NCBI GenBank assembly: GCA_003669605.1 | Contig: QWOP01000027.1 | Location: 1 to 37,325, forward strand | Origin: Planctomycetota bacterium | GTDB taxonomy: Bacteria; Planctomycetota; Planctomycetia; Pirellulales; UBA1268 | DNA: 37,325 nt | Direction of reading: 5' to 3' | Shown here: one piece after another, positions 1-7,359 of the stretch | Layout: each line of letters starts with the position of its first letter | Numbering within the stretch: the stretch's first letter is position 1 | Notes under the pieces: generated by a model | What the model was told of the DNA's origin: nothing | The model's database searches: none | What the model saw: only the letters and a program-made list of their open reading frames with translations | Made by a program: the position numbers and the translations under genes

Positions 1-3
1 AAC

Positions 4-383
4 TAGGACCGGCAGGACTCGAACCTGCAACCAAGGGATTATGCCTCCCACTTCGGCTTTCGCCGCCCCTTTCGGGTTCGTGGTCTGGACCATACCTTCG
101 CTTCACGCGTCTGCCGTCTGGCCTCTACACCTTCCGCCGGATCCGTCGCCGGTCCGGCGGCTTGGCTCGGGATCGGCATGCCTCCTGCGGCCTTGACGGC
201 CGGAAGAAAGCGAAGCGTTCCCCGAGTTTGGCAGATTCTACCGGTGGCCCCGTGCGGCACTCGTCGGCCGCACGGTCTCCGGCAACCCATCGGGAACCGC
301 CATGCAGCGTGATCCATGAATGGACCGCGCCGCGAAGGCGGCACCCGCTAAGTCCCCTGCTCTAACCATTGAGCTACGGTCCC
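4..383 (-). tRNA. tRNA-Ile(CAU), interrupted by a group I intron
   Basis: On the minus strand the 5' exon (383 to 351) begins GGGACCG, has the D-arm GCTC/GAGC, and ends with the anticodon 5' stem GGGGA and loop bases C32-T33. The 3' exon (43 to 4) resumes at CAT (positions 34-36), then AA, the stem TCCCT, the T-arm with TTCGAGT and the acceptor strand CGGTCCT followed by A73. Joined, the exons form a complete cloverleaf with the seven-base loop CTCATAA and a G1-U72 wobble. No CCA is encoded. The body closely resembles bacterial tRNA-Ile2, for example in its D-arm and the ACTCATAATC anticodon arm. In that tRNA C34 is normally changed to lysidine by TilS so that it reads AUA; this is family knowledge. 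A CAU elongator tRNA-Met is the alternative, judged less likely. Confidence 0.93.
44..350 (-). ncRNA. group I self-splicing intron (IC3-like) in tRNA-Ile(CAU)
   Basis: The 307-nt insert lies between U33 and C34. The 5' exon ends in U and the intron ends in G (position 44), as group I chemistry requires. A guide sequence, GGTCC on the minus strand (322-326), pairs with the exon end GGACU through a terminal U-G wobble to form P1; the P1 loop holds a further GCCGC/GCGGC hairpin. Core elements in order are P (218-234, containing ACTCGGGGAA), Q (159-174, GATCCCGAGCCAAGCC), R (116-135, containing GTAGAGGCCAGAC) and S (87-98, AAGGTATGGTCC). P4 is visible as CTCGGG/CCCGAG and P7 as GGCC/GGTC. Q and R strongly resemble the cyanobacterial tRNA-Leu introns (IC3). 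I see no homing endonuclease. Splicing activity is inferred. Confidence 0.92.
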
Positions 384-439
384 AACCTCTGCCTGACGGG
401 TGCGGCTGCAACCGCCAGGCGGATCGATTATGAGGCCAT

Positions 440-453
440 CCCCGGTGCCGGGG
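440..453 (-). terminator. GC-rich hairpin downstream of the GYF_2 gene
   Basis: A perfect inverted repeat, CCCCG-GTGC-CGGGG, lies 15 nt past the stop of the 468-1535 gene and before the tRNA gene on the same strand. There is no T-tract, so it may be a processing or attenuation hairpin and not an intrinsic terminator. Confidence 0.3.
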
Positions 454-467
454 CAAGGATCATGGGA

Positions 468-1535
468 TCATGGGCCCAACGGCGGCCCTCCTGCCGAGCG
501 GCGGCGACGGAGTGCCTCCTCAGCGCTGACGTACACCGTTCGTCCCTTCGTCCACGGGTCACCGCTGGAAGCGCCGATGACACAGCAGGCGTGGAGGATC
601 AGCCCTGGAATGATCAGTGCCGAATACCCCGCCGCCACCGCCATAAACCAGGCGATGCTGTTGAAGAACTGACCCTTGTAGAGCTGTCCGAGGCCGGGGA
701 GGAGCAGGCTCAGGCACGCTGCCAGACCCGGGCTATAACGCCGCCGCGGCAATTCATACTCGATCAGGCGCTCGTCGCGCGGGGAGGCTTCGTCGTGCTG
801 GCGCCTGTCTGAAGCCGGCTGCCCTGCGTGCTGCGGCGCACCTGGAGCGGGCAGTGGGGTGGTGGGGGGGGGCGAGGCGACAGCTTGCGGCTGCCGGGGA
901 GGCACCGCATGGGGATTGGTGGCGGTGGGGCGCTTGGGCGCTTGCTCGGCGATCTCCGCGAGGCGTTTGGTCTGCTCGGCCACACGCCGGCGGGCCTCGC
1001 GGCGCCGCACCGCCAAGGCCCTCAATGCTTCGCAGAGATTGGTCCATGCCTGGAGGAGGAGCCGGCCGCATTCACGGTGAAGCCCTGCCGCCACCAGCGA
1101 CAGTCCCCCCAGCGTGAAGGCCAGCGCCAGGCCCGATCGAGCGATGGCCGTGAAGGCGATGCCGAGCGCCGCGACGAAGGCCCCCGAGGCTGCCAGCAGG
1201 TGCCGGACCCCAATCTGTTCCCAGTCGATGATCGGCGCCGAGGGGGAGGAGTCGTCGTCGGCAGTGGGGCTGCTAGCAGGTTTCTTGACGGCCCGAGGGG
1301 CTGCCACCAGCGCCTCCACGACGTCGTGAAATTGCCGCACCAGCCGGCCGCCAGAGAGCCACTCGATCGACCGGGAAGGCACCCAGTCGGGCATGCCGTC
1401 GGACCAAACCAGGTCGTCGGGCGCAAGCCATCCTTCCCGCGCCAGTTCGATCAACCGTTCCCGTGGCACCGGTCCCAGCCGTCTGCCGTCGCGGGTGTAG
1501 TGCCAGCGGTCGCTCACCTCCTCCGTCCTCCACAT
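468..1535 (-). CDS. GYF_2 (DUF4339) domain membrane protein
   Basis: The protein has 355 residues and an unknown function. Residues about 7-57 match a GYF_2 domain: WHYTRDGRRLGPV, then a GxLxPDDLVWxDGMPDWxP stretch. This small module is common at the N-terminus of bacterial membrane proteins and is thought to bind peptides. Two hydrophobic helices follow (about 109-130 and 134-151), then an Arg/Glu-rich probable coiled coil (about 165-195), a Pro/Ala-rich linker (about 200-240) and two more hydrophobic segments (about 265-312). The last pair contains PGLGQLYKGQ, which recalls TM2-type hairpins. The reading frame stays open upstream to 1691, but that stretch is Pro/Arg-rich. I chose the ATG at 1535 because the GYF_2 domain starts right after it. 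It diverges from the histidine kinase gene 171 nt away. Confidence 0.75.
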   Translation of the reverse strand: MWRTEEVSDRWHYTRDGRRLGPVPRERLIELAREGWLAPDDLVWSDGMPDWVPSRSIEWLSGGRLVRQFHDVVEALVAAPRAVKKPASSPTADDDSSPSAPIIDWEQIGVRHLLAASGAFVAALGIAFTAIARSGLALAFTLGGLSLVAAGLHRECGRLLLQAWTNLCEALRALAVRRREARRRVAEQTKRLAEIAEQAPKRPTATNPHAVPPRQPQAVASPPPTTPLPAPGAPQHAGQPASDRRQHDEASPRDERLIEYELPRRRYSPGLAACLSLLLPGLGQLYKGQFFNSIAWFMAVAAGYSALIIPGLILHACCVIGASSGDPWTKGRTVYVSAEEALRRRRSAGGPPLGP

Positions 1536-1706
1536 TGTTCCGGCCTGCGGCACGGCGCCGCCAAGGGGAACAACGCCGCTCCCAGGATACCGCCGGTGCG
1601 GTGCGGCAAAGGCGGGCCGCCACGGCGGGGAGGGGGGAAGAGTAGGATGACGCGTGGCGGATCGGGATTCCCCGGGCCCTGCCTGCGACACTCGAGGACA
1701 TGATCG

Positions 1707-2780
1707 ATGCCACAGGGAGAGAGGCTAGCGATACCGTGGCGGATGCCGAGTTCCCAGGTGCTTTGGGATGCTCTCTCGGCCAGCATCGGCTGCTTCGTGG
1801 CCGTGATCGACCCAGAGTATCGGGTGCGATCGATCAACCGGATCGATCCTGGCTGCGATGCCACCGGGGTGATCGGGCGGAGCGTCTTCGAGTTCATGCC
1901 GGCGGCGGAGTCCGCCCGAGTCCGCCCTCATGTCGAGGAAGTATTCAGCCAGGGAAAAAGCGTGGCCCTCGACCTGACGCTCGTCGATGACGGGGGACAA
2001 ACGATCGTCTCTTCGATCAGCGCGAGCCCTGTGATCGAGGAGGGGAGGGTCGTGGCCGCCGTCCTCACCTCTCACGGCCAACGGCAACAGAGCTCCACGG
2101 AACTCGCGCTGCGTGCTGAACGAAAGGGACTCCGCCGCCTCCTCCAGACCCAGGAGGCGGAGCGGCAGATGGTGTCCTATGAGATCCACGACGGCCTGGC
2201 GCAGTATCTCACCAGCGCGTCGATGCACCTCGAGGCCTGCGGACACGCGCTCGATTCGCTCCCCGCGCTGACTGATTCGTTCCGCAGCGATTTCGCCGCA
2301 GCACAGCGCCTAGTCGGCTCGGCAATCGCGGAGTCGCGGCGGCTGATCAACGGACTGCGGCCGCCGCTGCTCGACGAGTTGGGGATCATCGAGGCGGTCA
2401 ATGGGCTGCTCGATGAGATGGCAGCCAGCGGTGTGGCGGTGGAGTATGTCCACCCGCCCCATCTGCCTGAACTGGCCAGTGACGTGGCCACGGCGCTGTT
2501 CCGGATCGTGCAGGAGTCGCTTTCCAACATCCGCAAGCATGCCCGGGCAGGGCGGGTGCGGGTGGCGCTTCTGGCCTGCGGTGACAGCGATGTCTCCGTC
2601 GAGGTCAGCGACGACGGTGTCGGCTTCTCGCCGGAGGCGATCCTCAGCGGCTGTTTCGGTCTTGAGGGAATTCGCCAGCGGGCCCGGCTTTTCGGCCGTG
2701 AGGCGACGATCGAGAGTGGTTTGGGAAGAGGAACGCGGGTCTCGGTGGTCCTGCCACTCAAGAGCCAGCCAGCAGACTGA
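1707..2780 (+). CDS. soluble PAS-domain sensor histidine kinase (NarL-type, HisKA_3)
   Basis: This 357-residue kinase has no membrane segment, so it should sense a cytoplasmic signal. A PAS domain covers about residues 20-125. The HisKA_3 dimerisation and phosphoacceptor segment follows, with the phosphorylatable His161 in EIHDGLAQYL. The HATPase_c domain has the N box (FRIVQESLSNIRKHA, about 265-279), the G1 box DDGVGF (302-307) and a Gly loop GLGRGT (338-343). GLRPPLLDELGI (about 216-227) is typical of NarX/DegS-type kinases. Kinases of this class normally pair with LuxR-type response regulators, but none lies beside it here, so it is an orphan within the window. The ATG at 1707 is supported by GAGGA 8 nt upstream; an in-frame ATG at 1743 is the alternative. 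Confidence 0.92.
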   Translation: MPQGERLAIPWRMPSSQVLWDALSASIGCFVAVIDPEYRVRSINRIDPGCDATGVIGRSVFEFMPAAESARVRPHVEEVFSQGKSVALDLTLVDDGGQTIVSSISASPVIEEGRVVAAVLTSHGQRQQSSTELALRAERKGLRRLLQTQEAERQMVSYEIHDGLAQYLTSASMHLEACGHALDSLPALTDSFRSDFAAAQRLVGSAIAESRRLINGLRPPLLDELGIIEAVNGLLDEMAASGVAVEYVHPPHLPELASDVATALFRIVQESLSNIRKHARAGRVRVALLACGDSDVSVEVSDDGVGFSPEAILSGCFGLEGIRQRARLFGREATIESGLGRGTRVSVVLPLKSQPAD

Positions 2781-2795
2781 ACCAGATCAGTTTTT
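2776..2795 (+). terminator. possible weak intrinsic terminator of the histidine kinase gene
   Basis: ACTGA-accaga-TCAGT forms a 5-bp hairpin that overlaps the kinase stop codon and is followed by TTTT. The stem is AU-rich and short, so support is weak. Confidence 0.3.
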
Positions 2796-2858
2796 GAAGG
2801 TCCCAGTGACTCGCACAGCCCCGGCGCGGCAATCACCTGCTGTCTGGCTGCTCCTCAA

Positions 2859-2948
2859 GTCAGGGCTAGGTCAGGGCCAAGTCAGGGCCAGGATCGCCCG
2901 CCTGAATCAGGATCGCCCGCCTGAATCAAGATCGCGCGCTTGAATCAG
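2859..2948. repeat. two adjacent tandem triplications (11 nt x3, then 19 nt x3)
   Basis: Three 11-nt units (GTCAGGGCTAG, GTCAGGGCCAA, GTCAGGGCCAG; 2859-2891) run directly into three 19-nt units of the type GATCGCCCGCCTGAATCAG (2892-2910, 2911-2929 and a diverged copy 2930-2948). The array fills the space between two convergent genes, and its last unit contains the stop codon of the minus-strand gene (2945-2947). Confidence 0.9.
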
Positions 2949-3685
2949 GGTTGAATCGTGCCGCTGACCTTGACCTGCAACTTGCCGACACACTTCGCGC
3001 CTGGGGGGACGTTGGCTTTGAGCCACAACACGCCGTCGCGCTCGGCGGGCTTCTCATACGACGAGCCGACCATGAATGGCTTGGGGGGGCGCTCGTTGCC
3101 GCCGTTCGCTCCGGCTGGCGCGATGATCGCAGCCATCACCGCACCGAGCGGCACGTGTGCCATGAGGTCCTTCTCGGGGTTGTCCCCGGCTAGGCCGTCG
3201 GGACCGGTGGCGAGCGGCGGGGTGGTGAGCTTGTAGTCGCCGCCGATGCGAATCCGGATCGGGCGGTCTTTGGCGACCGGCCCCACCTCTTGCCATGACT
3301 TCCCCGGATCGAAGTCGAACTCGATCTCGTTGGAATCGAGGATTTGGGCGGCGAGCAGTTCGAGTTTCGCCTTGATCGGCTCGTTTTGAGGATAGAGTTT
3401 CTGCAGCGCTTCGAGGATCACGCGGGCCCGATCATACGACCCGCTGTCCTCATACGATTTGATCAATTGCTCGGTGTCGCGGAGAAAGGAATCCTTCACC
3501 TTCTCCATCTTGGCATCGAGTTTCTTGACCTCTGGATTGGGGGGCTTCGGCTTGCCCTTGGGGGTGGGCTGCGCGGCGGCCGTGCCCACCAGCATCGCCA
3601 GCAGGCACCATCCTGCCGCCAGGAGATGCCGGTGGCCAAGCCCAGCGGTCACTCGCTTCAATTGATCCATTACCAGACGATCCAT
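2945..3685 (-). CDS. secreted protein with TPR-like segment and LecA (PA-IL)-like domain
   Basis: The predicted protein has 246 residues. Residues 1-38 form a signal peptide with a hydrophobic run (LLAAGWCLLAMLVGTAAA) ending near AAAQ. Residues 45-115 are Lys-rich and helical, with a TPR-like unit (SYDRARVILEALQKLYPQN). Residues about 120-246 resemble the galactose-binding PA-IL/LecA fold: IRIRIGGDYKLTTPP, then GLAGDNPEKDLMAHVPLGAVMA, FMVGSS and a closing beta-strand KLQVKVSGTI. Soluble lectins of this kind bind sugars through calcium, but I cannot confirm the ligand residues by eye. The ATG at 3685 is preceded by AGGGG at 7 nt; longer in-frame starts back to 3790 add only Arg-rich, non-signal-like sequence. 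An exported carbohydrate-binding role is inferred. Confidence 0.72.
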   Translation of the reverse strand: MDRLVMDQLKRVTAGLGHRHLLAAGWCLLAMLVGTAAAQPTPKGKPKPPNPEVKKLDAKMEKVKDSFLRDTEQLIKSYEDSGSYDRARVILEALQKLYPQNEPIKAKLELLAAQILDSNEIEFDFDPGKSWQEVGPVAKDRPIRIRIGGDYKLTTPPLATGPDGLAGDNPEKDLMAHVPLGAVMAAIIAPAGANGGNERPPKPFMVGSSYEKPAERDGVLWLKANVPPGAKCVGKLQVKVSGTIQP

Positions 3686-3885
3686 GTTGGTTCCCCTGAC
3701 GCTGCCGGGAGTGCTTCCCGACCGGCACCGATGCGCACCCCGCCGGGACAGACCACCGCCCCGACCTCTGCGGTGGCGTTCCATGTTCACTGCCGGGCCA
3801 CGGCCGACCGTGCTCCCGTCCCTCCGCCACCATCCCGTGTGTTGTACCGCGTCGGGGCGAGCGGTTCTATTCCCTCACAACCGGC

Positions 3886-3900
3886 CAGCCTCGCAGGCTG
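3886..3900 (-). terminator. hairpin downstream of hflC
   Basis: A perfect CAGCCT-CGC-AGGCTG inverted repeat starts 17 nt beyond the hflC stop. No T-tract follows on the minus strand, so termination is only a possibility. The rest of the 232-nt gap to the lectin-like gene shows nothing recognisable. Confidence 0.3.
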
Positions 3901-3917
3901 TGGATACACTGCCCGCC

Positions 3918-4991
3918 TCATCCGGCCGGAGGAGCGGGCGTGCCTGGGGGAGAGGGGGAGGCCGCTGCCGGAGCGATCGACTTGAGGAGCCGGAAGAAAT
4001 CGCTGTCGGTGGTGAGGATCAGCGTGGCATCATGCCCCAGGGTTTCCCGGTAGGTTTCCAGGGTTTTTGCGAACCGGTAAAATTCCGCCGCCTTGGGACT
4101 TGAGGCATACGCAGAAGCGTAGATCTCCGCTGCCTTGGCATCGGCCTCGCCCATGATCTCCTGGACCTTGAGATAGGCCTCGGACTCGATCTTCCGCAGG
4201 TCCTTTTCCTTCTTTCCCTCGATCTTTGCCGCCTCACCGGCGCCCTGGGAGCGGAACCGTTCGGCGATCTGCATCCGCTCCGACGACATCCGTTCGTAGA
4301 TCTTCTCGATCACTCCCGATTTATAATTGAGCCGTTTGACGCGGACGTCGAGCAACTCGATCCCCCAGCCGGTGACTTTCGGCGCAGCGGCAGCGAGAAT
4401 CTCGCGCTCCAGTGCTTGCCGGCCGAACTGGATCGGCGCCAGGGTGGCGGTTGAATCGCCCGTCACGACGAGGGTGTCGTCCTTCTCGGCGACACGATCC
4501 TTGTCTGATCGCACAACTTCGATGAGATCGTGCCGGGCGATGACGTTGCGCGTCTCGCTGCCGAGGATATCGTCGAGCCGCGAGATGGCGCTGCGCTCGT
4601 CGCGGAGGCTCTGGAAATAGAGGAGTGGGTCGGAGATTCGCCAGCGGGCGAAGGTGTCGACGACCACGAACAACTTGTCGCGGGTCGTCATCTCACTCGG
4701 TGCACCGTCCCACTCGATGATCCGCCTCTCAAAGCGGTTGACGGTCTGAATCAGTGGCAACTTGAAGTGCAGGCCTGCTCCGGAACCTTTGGTGTCGGCG
4801 TTGATCGCCCCCCCCACTGGCCGGCCGAACTGCGTGATCACCGCCTGCTCCGTCTGATCGACGATGTAGGCTCCGCCGAGGAAGAATCCAATCACTGCCA
4901 GGAGGCCGAGTACGCCCAGCGGAGACAACACCCAGGAGGTGAACTGACGCGCGGCTTGGAGGAGAGGGTGATTGATGGGAATGGTGCTCAT
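3918..4991 (-). CDS. hflC: HflC-like SPFH/prohibitin-family protein
   Basis: This 357-residue protein belongs to the SPFH (stomatin/prohibitin/flotillin/HflK-C) family. In other bacteria HflC pairs with HflK in the inner membrane, with the bulk outside the cytoplasm, and controls the FtsH protease. A short cytoplasmic N-terminus leads into one membrane helix (about residues 19-43). The SPFH domain follows (VDQTEQAVITQFGRPV, then FKLPLIQTVNRFERR and LFVVVDTFARWRISDP), with the HflC-type WGIELLDVRVKRLNY and a charged helical stretch (about 245-300: RMQIAERFRSQGAGEAAKIEG). The tail is Pro/Ala-rich. Its start overlaps the hflK stop by 4 nt (ATGA), which implies translational coupling. It is last in the pair and is separated by 232 nt from the next gene. 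Confidence 0.93.
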   Translation of the reverse strand: MSTIPINHPLLQAARQFTSWVLSPLGVLGLLAVIGFFLGGAYIVDQTEQAVITQFGRPVGGAINADTKGSGAGLHFKLPLIQTVNRFERRIIEWDGAPSEMTTRDKLFVVVDTFARWRISDPLLYFQSLRDERSAISRLDDILGSETRNVIARHDLIEVVRSDKDRVAEKDDTLVVTGDSTATLAPIQFGRQALEREILAAAAPKVTGWGIELLDVRVKRLNYKSGVIEKIYERMSSERMQIAERFRSQGAGEAAKIEGKKEKDLRKIESEAYLKVQEIMGEADAKAAEIYASAYASSPKAAEFYRFAKTLETYRETLGHDATLILTTDSDFFRLLKSIAPAAASPSPPGTPAPPAG

Positions 4992-6034
4992 GGGGTGTCG
5001 TTCCCGGCGGGGGAGGCCGACCGGCGGCGGGGGAGCGGGCCGGAGGGGTTGGGTTCGGGCTGCCGGAGGTTGAGAAGGGGGAGAAACTGGCGGGCGTCGG
5101 CGTCGAGGATGATCTTGCTGCCGAGTTGCGGAATGATGTCGGCCATCGCCTCGAGGTACATCCGTTGCTGTGTCACCTCCGGGGCCAACTCGTACTGCTC
5201 AAGCTGTTTGCGGAAGCGGGCCACGTCCCCCTCGGCTTCGTTGGTCCGTTTGACCGCGTAGCCCTCTGCCTCGCTGACCTTCTTAGTAGCCTCGCCGCTG
5301 GCCCGGGGGACGACCTTGTTGTATTCACCGTTGGCCTGGTTGATCATCTGCTCGCGCTCCTGCTGGGCGCGGTTCACCTCCTCGAAGGAGTTTTGCACCC
5401 TGGCCGGCGGATGGACGCTCTTGAGTTGCACCTGCTGGACCTGCAGGCCCATCTTGAGGCCGCGGACGAGTTCTGTGAGTTTGGTGATCGCCTCATTCTC
5501 GATCCCCTGGCGGCCGATCGTCAGCACCTCGTCCACCGTCCGGTCGCCGATCACCTCGCGCATCACGCTCTCGGAGAGATCGCGGAGGGTGGGGCCGGGC
5601 TCACGGTTGTTAAACAGGTAGTCCTGCGGGTTGTTGATCTCGTACTGCACCACCCACTCGACATGCGCGGCGTTGAGGTCGCCGGTCACCATGTCGCTCT
5701 CGCGGGCCTGCTCGTTGGACACCTGATCGGGGTTGTTGCCGCCGGCGGTGCCGAAGCCAAACTCCATCTTCAACTGCCGCTTGACCGGGAGGATCGTCAC
5801 CTGGTCGATGCCGAAGGGGAGTTTGAACCGCAGCCCTGGATTGACCGTGTCGACTGCCTTGCCGAACCGCTGCACGACCCCGATGCTCTCAGGACCGACG
5901 GTGTACACCATCCCGAACAGACCGCTGGCAAAGAGAAAGAAGGCCAGCGCCAGCAGCGGCAGGATCCAAGTTCCCGCGGCCGGAAGCCTCGAGAAGGAAG
6001 GGGGAAGGCTTGGGAATTCGGACGAACGGGCCAT
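4988..6034 (-). CDS. hflK: HflK-like SPFH/prohibitin-family protein
   Basis: This 348-residue partner of HflC has one membrane helix (about 22-43) followed by an SPFH domain: VYTVGPESIGVVQRFGKAV, GLRFKLPFGIDQV, then VEWVVQYEINNPQDYLFN. VDEVLTIGR and the long helical region with SFEEVNRAQQEREQMINQA are typical of HflK. The C-terminus (RMYLEAMADIIPQLGSKIILDAD) also fits the family. It lacks the long Gly/Pro-rich N-terminal extension of enterobacterial HflK and ends in an Arg/Pro-rich tail. The ATG at 6034 has no clear Shine-Dalgarno sequence, so the exact start is less certain than the identity. With hflC it forms a two-gene unit, probably a membrane scaffold around FtsH; no ftsH gene is in the window. 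Confidence 0.93.
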   Translation of the reverse strand: MARSSEFPSLPPSFSRLPAAGTWILPLLALAFFLFASGLFGMVYTVGPESIGVVQRFGKAVDTVNPGLRFKLPFGIDQVTILPVKRQLKMEFGFGTAGGNNPDQVSNEQARESDMVTGDLNAAHVEWVVQYEINNPQDYLFNNREPGPTLRDLSESVMREVIGDRTVDEVLTIGRQGIENEAITKLTELVRGLKMGLQVQQVQLKSVHPPARVQNSFEEVNRAQQEREQMINQANGEYNKVVPRASGEATKKVSEAEGYAVKRTNEAEGDVARFRKQLEQYELAPEVTQQRMYLEAMADIIPQLGSKIILDADARQFLPLLNLRQPEPNPSGPLPRRRSASPAGNDTP

Positions 6035-6135
6035 AGAGATAAAGCCGGGCGGTGGGTCGGGATCGGTGCCGGAAAGAGCCAGACACTCCCCTCTATAGTT
6101 GATCGGAAACCTCCGGGATGCAAGGAAATCCCCGG

Positions 6136-7065
6136 TCAGTTTCCCGCGGCTGGTCTCCCCTCGCTCCCTTTTCTGGCCCGTTCAATGAGGAAGTCGACCA
6201 GTTCGCGGCAGTGGAAGAATCCCTCCCAGAAATTGTGCCCCTGTCCCTTGGCGATGAGCAATTGCACGCGATCGCCCTTGCCGGCGGCCTCGTAGCGGCG
6301 CTTGAGCGTGGCGGAGTTGGGCTCCAGTGGCACCACCTGGTCCTCGTCGCCGTGGATGATGCACACCGGCACGTCGGCCTGTGCCGCGACGCCGATCCGC
6401 TCGATCGGGCACAGTTCCGCGGCCCGGGCGGAAAGTTCGGCGGGCTCGAGGCCGTAGGCCGCCGCCGCTCCCGCGGCTCCGGGGTAGGTCCGCCAGTCGT
6501 ACACCGGATAGATGCCTCCCAGGCCCGCGGTCCATTCGGGGTGGGCGATCGCCCACGCCGCCGCCCACAAGCCCCCCCGGCTGCGCCCGAGCACGGCCGG
6601 GCGCGCCGAGTAGCCCCGCTTCACCATCTCGGCGTGGAGCAGTTCGGTGGCCCGGACTGCCTCCGGACTTCCATACGACTCGCCGGTGTCGATGCCGGCC
6701 ACGGCCACTCCCGCCTCCGTGAAGCGATCGTGCATCCATCGCTCCGCCTCGTCGGGGTAGGCGGGGAGCGTGGGGGCGTAGAGGATCCAGGGACGGAGGG
6801 CGCCTGCCGGCACAGCGTCGCTTGTGGCAGGCGTGAAGAGGAATGCGGTGTGGCCAGCAACGGCAAACACCTCACCGGGGAGGATGAGGTGTTTTTCAGG
6901 CGGGGCCTGCGCTGATACCGCCGGTTCGTCGGCGATCGCCGCAGAGGAAAACAGTGCCACCGATGCCAACCATGCCCCCCAGATTGGCAGCCTGCCAGCC
7001 GCTTGCCGATGGAGGAAAGATGCCCGAGGCACTGCTAATGATGCGACGATGATTTTCATAGCCAT
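6136..7065 (-). CDS. secreted alpha/beta-hydrolase-fold protein
   Basis: The predicted protein has 309 residues. An N-terminal signal region contains a basic stretch, then LPIWGAWLASVALFSSAAIA before DEP (about residues 26-46). The catalytic triad of an alpha/beta hydrolase is visible: nucleophile Ser162 in GRSRGG, Asp242 in HGDEDQVVP and His277 in GQGHNFW. The family includes esterases, peptidases and acyl hydrolases; the substrate is not evident. The frame extends to 7299, but that part is low-complexity and not signal-like. ATG codons at 7065 and 7059 are both possible and neither has a good ribosome-binding site. It lies upstream of hflK on the same strand with a 101-nt gap, and diverges from the sulfatase operon. 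Confidence 0.8.
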   Translation of the reverse strand: MAMKIIVASLAVPRASFLHRQAAGRLPIWGAWLASVALFSSAAIADEPAVSAQAPPEKHLILPGEVFAVAGHTAFLFTPATSDAVPAGALRPWILYAPTLPAYPDEAERWMHDRFTEAGVAVAGIDTGESYGSPEAVRATELLHAEMVKRGYSARPAVLGRSRGGLWAAAWAIAHPEWTAGLGGIYPVYDWRTYPGAAGAAAAYGLEPAELSARAAELCPIERIGVAAQADVPVCIIHGDEDQVVPLEPNSATLKRRYEAAGKGDRVQLLIAKGQGHNFWEGFFHCRELVDFLIERARKGSEGRPAAGN

Positions 7066-7359
7066 GAGTCTACGGCCGCGGCTGCCGATTGCCTTCCCGC
7101 TGCCGATGGAGATTCTTGTGGGGGGGGATGCTGGGGGAGAGAGGGCCCGCGGGCCTTCTCGCCCTGTCTTCGGCCCGACTCGCAAGTCAGCCGACAGTTG
7201 CCAACCGGCCGTTGTTCGCCCTATTCTTTGCTCACCTCCCGGCAGCGGACGATTGCCTGCACGATCCAGCATGCATCCAGCACAATTCCCATCCGCCACC
7301 CGTGGTCCTGCGGGGAGCCGGGCTCGCGATGAGGGGTGTGCGTTTCTCGAAACGGCGCC
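7066..7359. other. divergent intergenic region, no recognised element
   Basis: These 294 nt separate the minus-strand hydrolase from the plus-strand sulfatase operon and should hold promoters for both. I see no convincing -35/-10 pair, operator palindrome or small gene. Confidence 0.5.

Noticed and set aside
39..344. 101-codon minus-strand ORF within the intron
   Set aside because: It lies wholly inside the group I intron and overlaps the catalytic core elements; it has no LAGLIDADG, GIY-YIG or HNH motif.
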